Origin: Hydrogenophaga sp.
GTDB taxonomy: Bacteria; Pseudomonadota; Gammaproteobacteria; Burkholderiales; Burkholderiaceae_C
NCBI RefSeq assembly: GCF_030158645.1
Contig: NZ_JAOASO010000041.1
Location: 1 to 64,000, forward strand
DNA: 64,000 nt
Reading direction: 5' to 3'
Shown: positions 1 through 9,158 of the stretch, one piece after another
Numbering within the stretch: position 1 is the first letter of the stretch
How the letters are laid out: every line of letters begins with the position of its first letter
Notes under the pieces: model-generated
Database searches by the model: none
Told to the model about the DNA's origin: nothing
What the model saw: only the letters and a program-made list of their open reading frames with translations
Program-made: the position numbers and the translations under genes

Positions 1-2165
1 ACGGCAAGGGTCTGTCGAGCTACCCGCACCCCAAGCTCATGCCCGAGTTCTGGCAGTTCCCCACGGTGTCCATGGGCCTGGGCCCGCTGATGGCGATTTA
101 CCAGGCGCGCTTTTTGAAATACCTGCACGCCCGCGGCATCGCCAACACCGAGAACCGCAAGGTCTGGGTCTTCTGCGGCGACGGTGAAATGGACGAGGTC
201 GAGTCGCTCGGCGCGATCGGCCTGGCGGCCCGCGAGAACCTCGACAACCTGGTCTTCGTCATCAACTGCAACCTGCAGCGCCTGGACGGCCCGGTGCGCG
301 GCAACGGCAAGATCATCCAGGAGCTCGAAGGCGAGTTCCGCGGCTCGGGCTGGAACGTGATCAAGCTGCTCTGGGGCAGCGAGTGGGACCCGCTGCTGGC
401 GCGCGACAAGGACGGCGCGCTGCGCAAGATCATGATGGACACGGTCGACGGCGACTACCAGGCCTTCAAGGCCAACGACGGCGCCTACGTGCGCAAGCAT
501 TTCTTCGGCCGCGACCCCAAGACGCTGGAAATGGTGGCCCACCTCAGCGACAACGACATCTGGAACCTCAAGCGCGGCGGCCACGACCCGCAGAAGGTCT
601 ACGCGGCGTACCATAAGGCGGTCAACCACAAGGGCCAGCCGACCGTGCTGCTGATCAAGACCGTCAAGGGTTTCGGCATGGGCAAGTCGGGCGAGGGCAA
701 GAACACGGTGCACCAGACCAAGAAGCTCACCGACGAAGACATCAAGATCTTCCGCGACCGCTTCAACCTGCCGATCCCGGACAGCGAACTCTCCAAGATC
801 CCGTTCTACAAGCCGGCCGACGACACGCCGGAAATGAAGTACCTGCACGAGCGCCGTCAGGCCCTGGGCGGCTACCTGCCCAAGCGTCGCGCCAAGGCCG
901 ACGAGCAGTTCACCGTGCCGCCGCTGGAGACCTTCAAGGCCGTGCTCGAGCCGACCGCCGAGGGCCGCGAAATCAGCACGACGCAGGCCTATGTGCGCTT
1001 CCTGAACACGCTGCTGCGCGATGCGGCACTCGGCCCGCGCGTGGTGCCGATCCTGGTCGACGAGGCGCGCACCTTCGGCATGGAAGGCCTGTTCCGCCAG
1101 ATCGGCATCTACAACCCTGCGGGGCAGCAGTACACGCCGGTCGACAAGGACCAGGTCATGTACTACAAGGAAGACAAGGCCGGCCAGATCCTGCAGGAAG
1201 GCATCAACGAAGCCGGCGGCATGAGCAGCTGGATCGCAGCGGCCACGAGCTACAGCACGAGCAACCGCATCATGGTGCCGTTCTACGTGTACTACTCCAT
1301 GTTCGGCTTCCAGCGCATCGGCGACCTGGCCTGGGCGGCCGGCGACATGCAGGCGCGCGGCTTCCTGCTGGGCGGCACCTCCGGGCGCACCACGCTCAAC
1401 GGCGAAGGCCTGCAGCACGAAGACGGCCACAGCCACATCCTGGCCGGCACCATCCCGAACTGCATCAGCTACGACCCGACCTTCGCGCACGAAGTCGGCG
1501 TCATCCTGCACCACGGTTTGAAGCGCATGGTGGAGAAGCAGGACAACGTCTTCTACTACCTGACCCTGCTGAACGAAAACTACGCCATGCCCGGCCTCAC
1601 GCCCGGCACCGAAGACCAGATCATCAAGGGCATGTACCTCTGCAAAGAGGGCGCCAAGCTCACGCCGCGCGTTCAGTTGCTGGGCTCCGGCACCATCCTG
1701 CGCGAATCGATTGCCGCACAGGAACTGCTGGAAAAAGACTGGGGTGTCGCCGCCAACGTATGGAGCTGCCCGAGCTTCAACGAGCTCACGCGCGACGGCC
1801 AGGACGCCGAGCGCTGGAACCTCCTGCACCCGACCGAGCCGCAGCGCGTGTCGTTTGTGGCGCAGCAGCTCGAGAAGCACACCGGCCCGGTGGTGGCCTC
1901 CACCGACTACATGAAGAACTACGCCGAACAGATCCGGCCCTTCATCCCCAAAGGTCGCACCTACAAGGTGCTGGGCACCGACGGTTTCGGCCGCAGCGAC
2001 TTCCGCAGCAAGCTGCGCGAGCACTTCGAGATCAACCGCCACTACATCGTGGTGGCCGCGCTCAAGGCGCTGAGCGAAGAGGGCACGGTGCCGGTGGCCA
2101 AGGTGGCCGAGGCCATTGCCAAGTACGGCATCAAGGCCGACAAGATCAACCCGCTGTACGCCTGA
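1..2165 (+). CDS. aceE: pyruvate dehydrogenase E1 component, homodimeric type (5'-truncated by window)
   Basis: This is the thiamine-diphosphate-dependent E1 that decarboxylates pyruvate and acetylates the lipoyl groups of E2. The reading frame is open from base 3 and the first residues visible ([20 protein letters not shown]) match the interior of E. coli AceE, so roughly 180 N-terminal residues lie upstream of the window. The ThDP-binding motif GDGEMDE is at 177-197, followed by the NCN of the motif's second half. Further family stretches are [18 protein letters not shown] near 1060-1110 and [20 protein letters not shown] near 1371-1430. The frame is intact to the stop. Only 20 bases separate it from aceF, so the genes are surely co-transcribed. 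Any promoter is outside the window. Confidence 0.97.
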   Translation, partial: GKGLSSYPHPKLMPEFWQFPTVSMGLGPLMAIYQARFLKYLHARGIANTENRKVWVFCGDGEMDEVESLGAIGLAARENLDNLVFVINCNLQRLDGPVRGNGKIIQELEGEFRGSGWNVIKLLWGSEWDPLLARDKDGALRKIMMDTVDGDYQAFKANDGAYVRKHFFGRDPKTLEMVAHLSDNDIWNLKRGGHDPQKVYAAYHKAVNHKGQPTVLLIKTVKGFGMGKSGEGKNTVHQTKKLTDEDIKIFRDRFNLPIPDSELSKIPFYKPADDTPEMKYLHERRQALGGYLPKRRAKADEQFTVPPLETFKAVLEPTAEGREISTTQAYVRFLNTLLRDAALGPRVVPILVDEARTFGMEGLFRQIGIYNPAGQQYTPVDKDQVMYYKEDKAGQILQEGINEAGGMSSWIAAATSYSTSNRIMVPFYVYYSMFGFQRIGDLAWAAGDMQARGFLLGGTSGRTTLNGEGLQHEDGHSHILAGTIPNCISYDPTFAHEVGVILHHGLKRMVEKQDNVFYYLTLLNENYAMPGLTPGTEDQIIKGMYLCKEGAKLTPRVQLLGSGTILRESIAAQELLEKDWGVAANVWSCPSFNELTRDGQDAERWNLLHPTEPQRVSFVAQQLEKHTGPVVASTDYMKNYAEQIRPFIPKGRTYKVLGTDGFGRSDFRSKLREHFEINRHYIVVAALKALSEEGTVPVAKVAEAIAKYGIKADKINPLYA

Positions 2166-2185
2166 GACGGCGAGGAGACAAGAAC

Positions 2186-3847
2186 ATGGCACTCATGGAT
2201 GTGATGGTCCCGGACATCGGTGACTTCGACGAGGTGGCGGTGATCGAGCTGCTGGTGAAAGTGGGCGACACGGTCAAGGCCGAGCAGTCGCTGATCACGG
2301 TGGAGTCCGACAAGGCGTCGATGGAGATTCCGTCAAGCACGGCCGGCGTGGTGAAGGAAATCAAGGTGGCGCTGGGCGACAAGGTCAAGCAGGGCTCGGT
2401 GGTGTTGGTGGTGGAGGCTGCGGGTGCAGCTGCAGCGCCTGCTCCGGTGGCTGCGCCGGCTGCCGCGCCCGTGGCGGCTCCTGCGGCTGCTCCTGCTCAG
2501 GCAGCAGCGGCGCCTGCCGCCAGCGGCCCGGTCCAGGTGCTTGTGCCCGACATCGGCGACTTCAAGGACGTCGCGGTGATCGAGGTGCTGGTCAAGCCGG
2601 GCGACAAGATCGCGGTTGAGCAAAGCCTGATCACGGTCGAGTCCGACAAGGCGTCGATGGAGATTCCGTCCTCGCATGCCGGTGTGCTCAAGGAGCTCAA
2701 GGTCAAGGTGGGTGACACGGTCAACATTGGGGACCTGCTGGCGGTGCTGGAAGGTGCTGTTGCTGGGGCGGGCCCCTCACCCCAGCCCTCTCCCCAGGGG
2801 GGCGAGGGAGCCAAACCCGCTGCTGTCGCAGCCGCTGTGGCTGCACCGCAGGCCGCCATCGCTTCGGCGCCTGCAGCACCGGCGCACAACCCCACCGCGA
2901 CTGCCGCCGTGGGCCTGCCCCACGCCTCGCCTTCGGTGCGCAAGTTCGCGCGCGAACTCGGCGTGCCGCTGGCCGAAGTCAAGGGCTCTGGCCTCAAGGG
3001 CCGCATCACCGCCGAAGACATCCAGTCCTTCACGAAGTCGGTGATGACCGGCGCCGTGCAAACGGTCGCGCAAGCGGCCAAGGCCCCGGCGTCCACCGGT
3101 GGTGGTGGCTCCGAGCTGGGCCTGATCCCCTGGCCCAAGGTGGACTTTGCCAAGTTCGGCCCGATCGAGCGCAAGGAGATGGGCCGCATCAAGAAGATCA
3201 GCGGCGCCAACCTGCTGCGCAACGCCGTGATGATCCCGGCCGTCACCAACCATGACGATGCCGACATCACCGATCTGGAAGCTTTCCGCGTCTCCACCAA
3301 CAAGGAGAACGAGAAGAGCGGCGTGAAGGTGACGATGCTCGCTTTCCTGATCAAGGCCTGCGTGGCCGCGCTCAAGAAATTCCCCGAGTTCAACAGCTCC
3401 CTCGACGGTGACGCGCTGGTCTACAAGCAGTTCTGGCACATCGGCTTTGCGGCCGACACGCCCAACGGCCTGATGGTCCCGGTGATCAAGGACGCCGACA
3501 AAAAAGGCGTGCTGCAGATCAGCCAGGAAATGGGCGAACTGGCCAAGAAGGCGCGCGAGGGCAAGCTGAGCCCGGCCGAGATGAGCGGTGCCACCTTCAC
3601 CATCTCCAGCCTGGGCGGCATCGGTGGGCGCTATTTCACGCCCATCATCAACGCGCCCGAGGTCGCCATCCTGGGCGTGTGCAAGAGCCAGATGGAACCG
3701 GTGTGGGACGGCAAGGCTTTTGCGCCGCGCCTCATGCTGCCGCTGTCGCTGACCTGGGATCACCGCGTGATCGACGGCGCTGCGGCGGCGCGCTTCAACG
3801 CGTACCTCGGCCAGATCCTCGGCGACTTCCGTCGCGTTCTTCTTTAA
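2186..3847 (+). CDS. aceF: pyruvate dehydrogenase E2, dihydrolipoamide acetyltransferase
   Basis: E2 forms the core of the pyruvate dehydrogenase complex and passes the acetyl group from lipoyl-lysine to CoA. The 553 residues hold two lipoyl domains with the lipoylated lysine in [13 protein letters not shown] at K43 and K155, two Ala/Pro-rich linkers, a peripheral-subunit-binding domain around residues 246-282, and a catalytic domain ending in DHRVIDGA, where H526 and D530 are the expected catalytic residues. The start follows an AGGAG-like site (GGCGAGGAGACAAGAAC, then ATG). The second linker contains PSPQPSPQGGEGA, which is a REP-like palindrome translated in frame (see 2773-2810). aceE lies upstream and the lipoyl-bearing E3 gene nine bases downstream. 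Confidence 0.97.
   Translation: MALMDVMVPDIGDFDEVAVIELLVKVGDTVKAEQSLITVESDKASMEIPSSTAGVVKEIKVALGDKVKQGSVVLVVEAAGAAAAPAPVAAPAAAPVAAPAAAPAQAAAAPAASGPVQVLVPDIGDFKDVAVIEVLVKPGDKIAVEQSLITVESDKASMEIPSSHAGVLKELKVKVGDTVNIGDLLAVLEGAVAGAGPSPQPSPQGGEGAKPAAVAAAVAAPQAAIASAPAAPAHNPTATAAVGLPHASPSVRKFARELGVPLAEVKGSGLKGRITAEDIQSFTKSVMTGAVQTVAQAAKAPASTGGGGSELGLIPWPKVDFAKFGPIERKEMGRIKKISGANLLRNAVMIPAVTNHDDADITDLEAFRVSTNKENEKSGVKVTMLAFLIKACVAALKKFPEFNSSLDGDALVYKQFWHIGFAADTPNGLMVPVIKDADKKGVLQISQEMGELAKKAREGKLSPAEMSGATFTISSLGGIGGRYFTPIINAPEVAILGVCKSQMEPVWDGKAFAPRLMLPLSLTWDHRVIDGAAAARFNAYLGQILGDFRRVLL
2773..2810. repeat. REP-like palindrome inserted in frame in aceF
   Basis: The unit begins CCCCTCACCCCAGCCCTCTC and ends CCCCAGGGGGGCGAGGGAG. 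The ends form an inverted repeat: CCCTCACCCC against GGGGCGAGGG with one mismatch, plus inner C/G runs. This sequence class, translated as PSP-PSP-GGEG peptides, is a familiar dispersed repeat in proteobacterial genomes. Here it keeps the aceF frame and sits in the Ala/Pro linker between the second lipoyl domain and the E3-binding domain. It is the only copy I noticed in the window. Confidence 0.7.
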
Positions 3848-3856
3848 GGAATGACG

Positions 3857-5689
3857 ATGGCCATCATTGAAATTCAAGTACCTGACATCGGCGACTTCGA
3901 CGAAGTGGCGGTGATCGAGTTGCTGGTCAAGCCCGGCGATACCGTCAAGGCGGAGCAAAGTCTGATCACGGTCGAGTCCGACAAGGCTTCGATGGAGATT
4001 CCCTCCAGCGCTGCGGGTGTGGTGAAGGAGCTCAAGGTCCAGCTGGGCGACAAGGTCAAGCAGGGCAGTGTGGTGTTGACACTGGAGGCGGCGGGTGATG
4101 CCGCTGCGGCGCCTGCCCCCGCGGCCGCTTCTGCACCTGCTGCCGCGGCACCGGCCGCTGCACCCGCTGCGGCGCCTGCGCCAACGGCTTCTGCCTTCGC
4201 CGGCTCCGCCGACCTCGAGTGCGACGTGCTCGTTCTCGGCGGTGGCCCGGGCGGCTACAGCGCGGCCTTCCGCGCGGCCGACCTGGGTCTCAAGGTCGTT
4301 CTGGTCGAGCGCTACGCCACTTTGGGTGGCGTGTGCCTGAACGTGGGCTGCATCCCGTCCAAGGCGCTGCTGCACGTGGCGGCCGTGATGGACGAGGTCA
4401 GCCACATGGCCGACCTGGGCGTGGACTTCGGCCACCCGGTGGTCAACATCGAGAAGCTGCGGGGCCACAAGGAAAAGGTCATCGGCAAGCTCACCGGCGG
4501 CCTGGCCGCCATGGCCAAGATGCGCAAGGTCACCACCGTGCGCGGATACGGTGCCTTCGTCGGTGCCCACCACCTGGAAGTGGAAGAAACCAGCGGCACG
4601 GCGCAGGAGAAGACCGGCAAGAAGCAGGTGATCGCCTTCAAGAAGGCCATCATTGCCGCCGGCTCACAGGCCGTGCGCCTGCCGTTCATGCCCGAAGACC
4701 CGCGCGTGGTCGACAGCACCGGCGCGCTCGCGCTCAAGGCCGTGCCCAAGCGCATGCTGATCCTGGGCGGCGGCATCATCGGCCTGGAAATGGGCACGGT
4801 CTACAGCACGCTCGGCGCGCGGCTGGACGTGGTGGAGATGATGGACGGCCTGATGCAGGGCGCCGACCGCGACCTGGTGAAGATCTGGCAGAAGATGAAC
4901 GCCAAGCGCTTCGACAACATCATGCTCAAGACCAAGACGGTGGGGGCGAAGGCCACACCCGAAGGCATCGAGGTGACGTTTGCGGCGGCCGAGGAGGGTG
5001 GTACCGCGCCCGCGCCACAGGTTTATGACCTGGTGTTGCAGGCCGTGGGCCGCACGCCCAACGGCAAGAAGATTGCCGCCGACAAGGCCGGTGTGGCCGT
5101 GACCGACCGGGGCTTCATCAACGTCGACATCCAGATGCGCACCAACGTGCCGCACATCTTCGCCATCGGCGACATCGTGGGCCAGCCCATGCTGGCGCAC
5201 AAGGCGGTGCACGAGGCGCACGTGGCGGCCGAAGTCATTGCCGGTGAACTGCAGGGCAACAAGGAGCTGGCTGCGGCCGCCTTCAATGCCCGCGTGATCC
5301 CCAGTGTGGCCTACACCGACCCCGAGGTGGCCTGGGTGGGCCTCACCGAAGACCAGGCCAAGGCGCAAGGCATCAAGGTCAAGAAGGGCCTGTTCCCGTG
5401 GACAGCTTCTGGCCGAGCCATTGCGAATGGGCGCGACGAGGGCGTGACCAAGCTGCTGTTCGACGATTCACCCGAGGCCCACGGCCACGGCAAGATCCTG
5501 GGCGGTGGCATGGTCGGGACGCACGCGGGCGACATGATCGGCGAGATCGCACTGGCCATCGAGATGGGAGCGGACGCGGTGGACATCGGCAAAACCATTC
5601 ACCCGCACCCCACGCTGGGCGAGAGCATCGGCATGGCGGCGGAAATCGCGCACGGTTCGTGCACCGACGTGCCGCCTGCGCGGCGCTGA
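3857..5689 (+). CDS. lpdA: dihydrolipoamide dehydrogenase with N-terminal lipoyl domain (PDH E3)
   Basis: E3 is an FAD enzyme that reoxidises dihydrolipoyl groups of the complex with NAD+. Residues 1-80 are a lipoyl domain with K43 in [13 protein letters not shown]. An Ala/Pro linker follows, then the flavoprotein: FAD-binding [13 protein letters not shown], the redox disulphide C160-x4-C165 in [16 protein letters not shown], the NAD-binding [10 protein letters not shown], and the catalytic H584-x4-E589 pair in [10 protein letters not shown] chose ATG 3857 because the AAGGA at 3846-3850 is correctly spaced from it; the ATG at 3851 abuts that site. The lipoyl domain is almost identical to the first lipoyl domain of the adjacent E2. 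A second E3 without a lipoyl domain is at 16015. Confidence 0.96.
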   Translation: MAIIEIQVPDIGDFDEVAVIELLVKPGDTVKAEQSLITVESDKASMEIPSSAAGVVKELKVQLGDKVKQGSVVLTLEAAGDAAAAPAPAAASAPAAAAPAAAPAAAPAPTASAFAGSADLECDVLVLGGGPGGYSAAFRAADLGLKVVLVERYATLGGVCLNVGCIPSKALLHVAAVMDEVSHMADLGVDFGHPVVNIEKLRGHKEKVIGKLTGGLAAMAKMRKVTTVRGYGAFVGAHHLEVEETSGTAQEKTGKKQVIAFKKAIIAAGSQAVRLPFMPEDPRVVDSTGALALKAVPKRMLILGGGIIGLEMGTVYSTLGARLDVVEMMDGLMQGADRDLVKIWQKMNAKRFDNIMLKTKTVGAKATPEGIEVTFAAAEEGGTAPAPQVYDLVLQAVGRTPNGKKIAADKAGVAVTDRGFINVDIQMRTNVPHIFAIGDIVGQPMLAHKAVHEAHVAAEVIAGELQGNKELAAAAFNARVIPSVAYTDPEVAWVGLTEDQAKAQGIKVKKGLFPWTASGRAIANGRDEGVTKLLFDDSPEAHGHGKILGGGMVGTHAGDMIGEIALAIEMGADAVDIGKTIHPHPTLGESIGMAAEIAHGSCTDVPPARR

Positions 5690-5697
5690 TGGAACAG

Positions 5698-5724
5698 GCC
5701 GACCGCCTCAAACGGTCGGCTTGA
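5698..5724. terminator. bidirectional hairpin between convergent lpdA and the 5708 gene
   Basis: GCCGACCG at 5698-5705 pairs perfectly with CGGTCGGC at 5713-5720 across a 7-base loop, followed by TTGAT. The hairpin lies between convergent genes and overlaps the stop codon of the minus-strand gene. The T tract is short in both directions, so efficiency is uncertain. Confidence 0.55.
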
Positions 5725-6601
5725 TCTCGATCACGTTGGGGCCAAACGGCACGCCACGCTGCATCGCGGCAACCGTTTCCAGGAGCATCTGTTTTTCCCG
5801 CTCAGCGATCTCGGCTCGCAAGGTGTTGATGTTTGCGGCGACGATCGCGGTGATGTTGGCGGGCGTCTTGGCGGCATCCGGATCCGACAGACCGTCGATC
5901 AGTACCTGAATCAGCGCATCTGCCCGGTCGGCCTCCAGACCCGTGACCTTGGTGCTTTCGGTGATCAGCGCTCCCAAGCTGTGATTGCCGGCCTGGATCA
6001 ACCAATGGTTGGTGCCTTGCTGCATGCCCACCGGCTGGGTCAGCATGGTCTGGAGCATGAGCATGTAGGCGGCGGAGCCGATCGGGAGATTCATGCGTTT
6101 GCACGCGTCGTTGAGCCAACCCTTGAACGTCTTGGCGTATTCCAGCCAAACGGGGTCCTTCTGGGCGCTGGCCGCCATGTGCACCGACATCAGGCCGGTC
6201 CGCAGATGCGCATCGAGCATGCTGTTTGGAACGAGACGGCCCAGCACTTTCAGGGCGTTGGCGCCTGCGTCGAGCACGGGACTTTGGGGGATGCCGAGGA
6301 AGGCAGGTGCCACGATGTGGTGAATTTTTCCTTCACGCTCCGTGCGCTCCGGACTCCGAAGGTGCGCCATCAGCATGTAGAGCGCGAACTCGATGTCTGC
6401 CACGGTGCGCGGCAAGGTTGTCGCCAGCGCCTCCAGCTGCTGGCCTTCTTCAGGGTTGGCAAGGGTGGCTTCCCGCACGCGCTCGACGCATGATGCCCTC
6501 GCTTGTTGTTGTTCAGGCTTGAGGGCGCTGTCAAGCGGGTTCGTGAGCAGGACGGGTTTGAGCAGCAGCTGGGTGGAGTCGTACTGGAATTGGGCGTACA
6601 T
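5708..6601 (-). CDS. conserved-looking protein of unknown family
   Basis: A 297-residue, apparently soluble and largely helical protein beginning MYAQFQYDSTQLLLKPVLLT. I recognise no catalytic motif, signal peptide or membrane segment. The C-terminal third (around the segment ANITAIVAANINTLRAEIAE) looks like amphipathic or coiled-coil helices. The start at 6601 is preferred over an upstream in-frame codon because AAGGA lies seven bases upstream of that ATG. It converges with lpdA and stands alone: the next gene on the same strand ends 174 bases upstream. No function is offered. Confidence 0.75.
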   Translation of the reverse strand: MYAQFQYDSTQLLLKPVLLTNPLDSALKPEQQQARASCVERVREATLANPEEGQQLEALATTLPRTVADIEFALYMLMAHLRSPERTEREGKIHHIVAPAFLGIPQSPVLDAGANALKVLGRLVPNSMLDAHLRTGLMSVHMAASAQKDPVWLEYAKTFKGWLNDACKRMNLPIGSAAYMLMLQTMLTQPVGMQQGTNHWLIQAGNHSLGALITESTKVTGLEADRADALIQVLIDGLSDPDAAKTPANITAIVAANINTLRAEIAEREKQMLLETVAAMQRGVPFGPNVIEIKPTV

Positions 6602-6775
6602 CGAAGGGTCCTTGGTCGGCACAGGAAGGACCTTCAGTCTCTCGCTGCGCAAATGCCGGGACCATCGCTCGGGCAGCCTACGCGCAGGTCGGCGCGGGGC
6701 GAGCGTTGTGATCGAAGTGCGGTTCTTGAGGCGTACCGGTGGCCTGTTCAGCCTGGGGCAGTGCGGTGTCGCTGA

Positions 6776-7348
6776 TCAGGGCGTGCGCGAGCTGCCCGCT
6801 GTGCCATCTGCAACGGGAACCACACGGCGCGCGCCGTTGAAGCGGGTGCTCCAGTACGACATGCGCATGTCTTCCATGCGCACATGTGAGCCGGCTCGCG
6901 GGGAGTGAATGAACTTTCCCTCGCCCACATAAATGCCCACGTGGCTGAACGCTCGGCGCATGGTGTTGAAGAAAACCAGGTCACCGGGTTTGAGCTCGCT
7001 CCGGTCGATCTCCTGAGTCGCAGCCGCCTGTTCGTCCGATCGGCGGGGCAGGATTTTCCCGATCGATTGCTCGTACACCGCTCGCACAAATCCGCTGCAA
7101 TCGAAGCCGGTCTCCACCGTGTTGCCGCCGTATTTGTACGGGACACCCAGAAAGGCCATGGCGTTGATCACCAGACTGGAGGCCTGATCGCCCACGCTGT
7201 GACGGGCGCTTTGGAACTGGTCCCCCAGGCGGGCCATGAGGCCTTTTTCAACCAGCAAAGCGTCCATGTCCTCGAACGCGGCGTCCGGCGGAGCGGCGTG
7301 GACCGCCGCCGACAGGCTCACCAAAAGGACTGCAAAGAAGTGACGCAT
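6776..7348 (-). CDS. exported NlpC/P60-family cysteine peptidase
   Basis: This 190-residue protein probably cleaves cell-wall peptide stems in the periplasm. Residues 1-18 (MRHFFAVLLVSLSAAVHA) form a signal peptide with an AHA-A cleavage site. The NlpC/P60 domain follows, with the catalytic cysteine C84 in GFDCSGFVR, H136 in FSHVGIYVG and a third polar residue at H148 in IHSPRAG. The start is placed at the ATG that begins the signal peptide; a longer reading frame exists upstream but would bury that signal. No substrate-targeting domain such as SH3 or LysM is visible, as in small Spr/NlpC-type enzymes. Substrate specificity cannot be read from the sequence. Confidence 0.9.
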   Translation of the reverse strand: MRHFFAVLLVSLSAAVHAAPPDAAFEDMDALLVEKGLMARLGDQFQSARHSVGDQASSLVINAMAFLGVPYKYGGNTVETGFDCSGFVRAVYEQSIGKILPRRSDEQAAATQEIDRSELKPGDLVFFNTMRRAFSHVGIYVGEGKFIHSPRAGSHVRMEDMRMSYWSTRFNGARRVVPVADGTAGSSRTP

Positions 7349-7533
7349 GCCGCGCAGGGTATCGGCGTTACCTTGGCAAGTCAAGCGAGAAATGGTCTGC
7401 AAATGCTTGATTTTGTTGGTGTTTGCTCGGGGTGCATCGCACGCGGTCCGCCGGGCTGCGATGGACGACCGTTCACCGCATTGGTCCGCGTGAAATCCCA
7501 ACTGCCCGTGTGCAAGAAGTGGAGCGGCGGATT

Positions 7534-7562
7534 TTTAATTGAACGATGTTCAAATTTATGAT
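7534..7562 (+). promoter_or_regulatory. promoter with palindromic operator for the TetR gene
   Basis: The 264-base gap 7349-7612 is AT-rich for this window near its right end. A perfect inverted repeat, TTGAAC-GAT-GTTCAA, lies at 7539-7553, directly before a good -10 hexamer TATGAT at 7557-7562. The -35 (TTTAAT at 7534-7539) is weak. A repressor bound at the repeat would cover the spacer, which suggests autoregulation by the TetR protein encoded 51 bases downstream. That link is inference. I see nothing else in this gap. Confidence 0.55.
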
Positions 7563-7612
7563 GACAGGTTTAAAAATTCACCGCATCAGATGGCACGGGC
7601 TAAACTGCCGTC

Positions 7613-8347
7613 ATGGAAGTCCAGCTGCACGAACTCACCCCGGTCATGACGGCGGCCGAGCGCGAAGCCGCCGAGCGCCAGCAGCAGCAACGCCAACAGC
7701 GCCAGCTCGCCATGTCCGACACGCGGCGCGCTTTGGTGTTGGACTCAGCACGCAGCGTGTTCGCAGAGAAGGGCGTCGAGGGCGCGAGCATCCGCGAAAT
7801 CGCTCGCCGGGCGGGTTACACCCCGGGGGCGATTTACAGCTATTTCGACAGCAAGGAGGCGATTTATGCAGCCCTGCTGGCCGAATCGCTGGAGCGGCTC
7901 AATGCCGAGGTGGCCGCCGCGCGTTCATTCCCATCGCAACCCCAACTCACGCTCGCGGCCAAGGCGCAAGCCTGGTTCGGGTATTGCGCCCGCAGCCCGC
8001 GCGACCTCGATCTGGGCTTTTACCTGGTGCAGGGCCTGGCAGCCCATGGACTGGCCGGTGATCTCGCCCGGCAGCTCAACGGTCGTTTGCAGGATGCGCT
8101 GCGCCCCTGCGAGGTCGCGCTGCAGGGCATGGGACTTTCGATGGAAGTCGCCTTGCGCGAGAACACCGCGCTCTTCGCCCACGGTGTGGGTTTGCTGTTG
8201 CTGCACCGCACGGGTCGCATGGGGCTGCTCGGGCAGTCGGCCGAATCGATGTTTGCGACGTACGTGGAGCTGCTGATCGAGCGGTTCAATCCTGGCACCC
8301 TGGCGCCATCACGGCGGCGGGACCAGGCAGACTTGTTCGGTCTTTGA
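7613..8347 (+). CDS. TetR/AcrR-family transcriptional regulator
   Basis: A 244-residue repressor-type regulator. Residues 1-34 are a Gln/Arg-rich extension. Residues about 38-90 form the TetR DNA-binding domain, with the hallmark ASIREIARRAGYTPGAIYSYF followed by DSKEAIYAALL. The remainder is a helical ligand-binding domain whose ligand cannot be deduced. A perfect 6-3-6 inverted repeat sits in its own promoter region (7539-7553). Its neighbours are an isochorismatase-like hydrolase and prpE on the same strand, which makes acyl-CoA or related ligands possible but unproven. A downstream ATG (in LAMSDTRR) is an alternative start. Confidence 0.92.
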   Translation: MEVQLHELTPVMTAAEREAAERQQQQRQQRQLAMSDTRRALVLDSARSVFAEKGVEGASIREIARRAGYTPGAIYSYFDSKEAIYAALLAESLERLNAEVAAARSFPSQPQLTLAAKAQAWFGYCARSPRDLDLGFYLVQGLAAHGLAGDLARQLNGRLQDALRPCEVALQGMGLSMEVALRENTALFAHGVGLLLLHRTGRMGLLGQSAESMFATYVELLIERFNPGTLAPSRRRDQADLFGL

Positions 8348-8426
8348 CGGCCGGCGCAACGGCGGCGCACGCCGCGCTGCGAAAATCGGCGCTCCCGAAT
8401 CCCGGAACGATACAAGAAAGACATGC

Positions 8427-9038
8427 ATGCTGCTGGACGCTGACGACTCCCAACTGGTGCTGGTGGACTACCAGACCCGCCTGATGCCGGCCATTTATGA
8501 AGGCCCCCAGGTGCTCGCCAACGCCGTGCGCCTGGCCCGCATGGCCGAGCTGCTCGAAGTGCCCACCTGGGGCACCGAACAAAACCCCGAGAAGCTCGGA
8601 CCCAACCCGCCGGAGCTGCGCGGACTGTGCCGCAAGACCCTGGCCAAGATGCACTTCAGTGCCGTGTCCGACGGCCTGGGTGACTGGTTGCGTCCTCCAG
8701 CCCGTCCAGCTCAAGGCGGTGGCAACGCACGCAGCCTGCCCAAGAACCTGCAAAAACCCGCCGCTGCACCCGCCGCCGAGCGCCAGACGGTGGTGCTTGC
8801 TGGCTGCGAAGCGCATGTGTGCCTGCTGCAGACCGCGCTGGAGCTGATCGAGCAGGAGTTCGACGTCTGGGTGGTGACCGACGCCTGTGGTTCGCGCACC
8901 GAGCGCAACCGGGACGCCGCCTTTGACCGACTCGCCAGCGCCGGCGCCGAACTCGTGACCACCGAGATGGTGGCCTTCGAATGGCTGCGCACGGCAGACC
9001 ACCCGCTGTTTCGCGACGTGCAGGCGCTGATCAAGTAG
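8427..9038 (+). CDS. isochorismatase-family cysteine hydrolase
   Basis: A 203-residue hydrolase of the isochorismatase/nicotinamidase superfamily. The catalytic triad is readable: D14 in LVDYQTRL, K74 in TLAKMHFSA and the nucleophile C132 in GCEAHVCLLQ. The cis-peptide region precedes the cysteine as in YcaC-like members. About 30 residues at 89-118 (Pro/Ala/Gln-rich) form an insert absent from compact family members. The substrate cannot be assigned, since family members act on isochorismate, nicotinamide, ureas and others. The start ATG 8427 follows AAGAAAG. It lies 79 bases after the TetR gene on the same strand, so co-transcription is possible. Confidence 0.88.
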   Translation: MLLDADDSQLVLVDYQTRLMPAIYEGPQVLANAVRLARMAELLEVPTWGTEQNPEKLGPNPPELRGLCRKTLAKMHFSAVSDGLGDWLRPPARPAQGGGNARSLPKNLQKPAAAPAAERQTVVLAGCEAHVCLLQTALELIEQEFDVWVVTDACGSRTERNRDAAFDRLASAGAELVTTEMVAFEWLRTADHPLFRDVQALIK

Positions 9039-9046
9039 GCCCCTGG

Positions 9047-9080
9047 GACATGCGCAAGGGGGGTGCTCCTGGCGCATGTC
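9047..9080. other. long stem-loop between the isochorismatase gene and prpE
   Basis: GACATGCGC at 9047-9055 pairs perfectly with GCGCATGTC at 9072-9080 over a 16-base G-rich loop. There is no T run afterwards, so it is not a typical intrinsic terminator. It starts eight bases past a stop codon and could protect or end the upstream mRNA. Confidence 0.5.
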
Positions 9081-9158
9081 AGCCTGTCGCAAGCCGGTTG
9101 CTCATAATTATGAATTCAGTTTGAGTGCAGACCACCACCACGCCAGCAGGAGACGTTC

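Noticed and set aside
2186-2810. A tandem repeat or frameshift in aceF
   Set aside because: The repeated segments are the two lipoyl domains expected for this E2, and the frame is intact.
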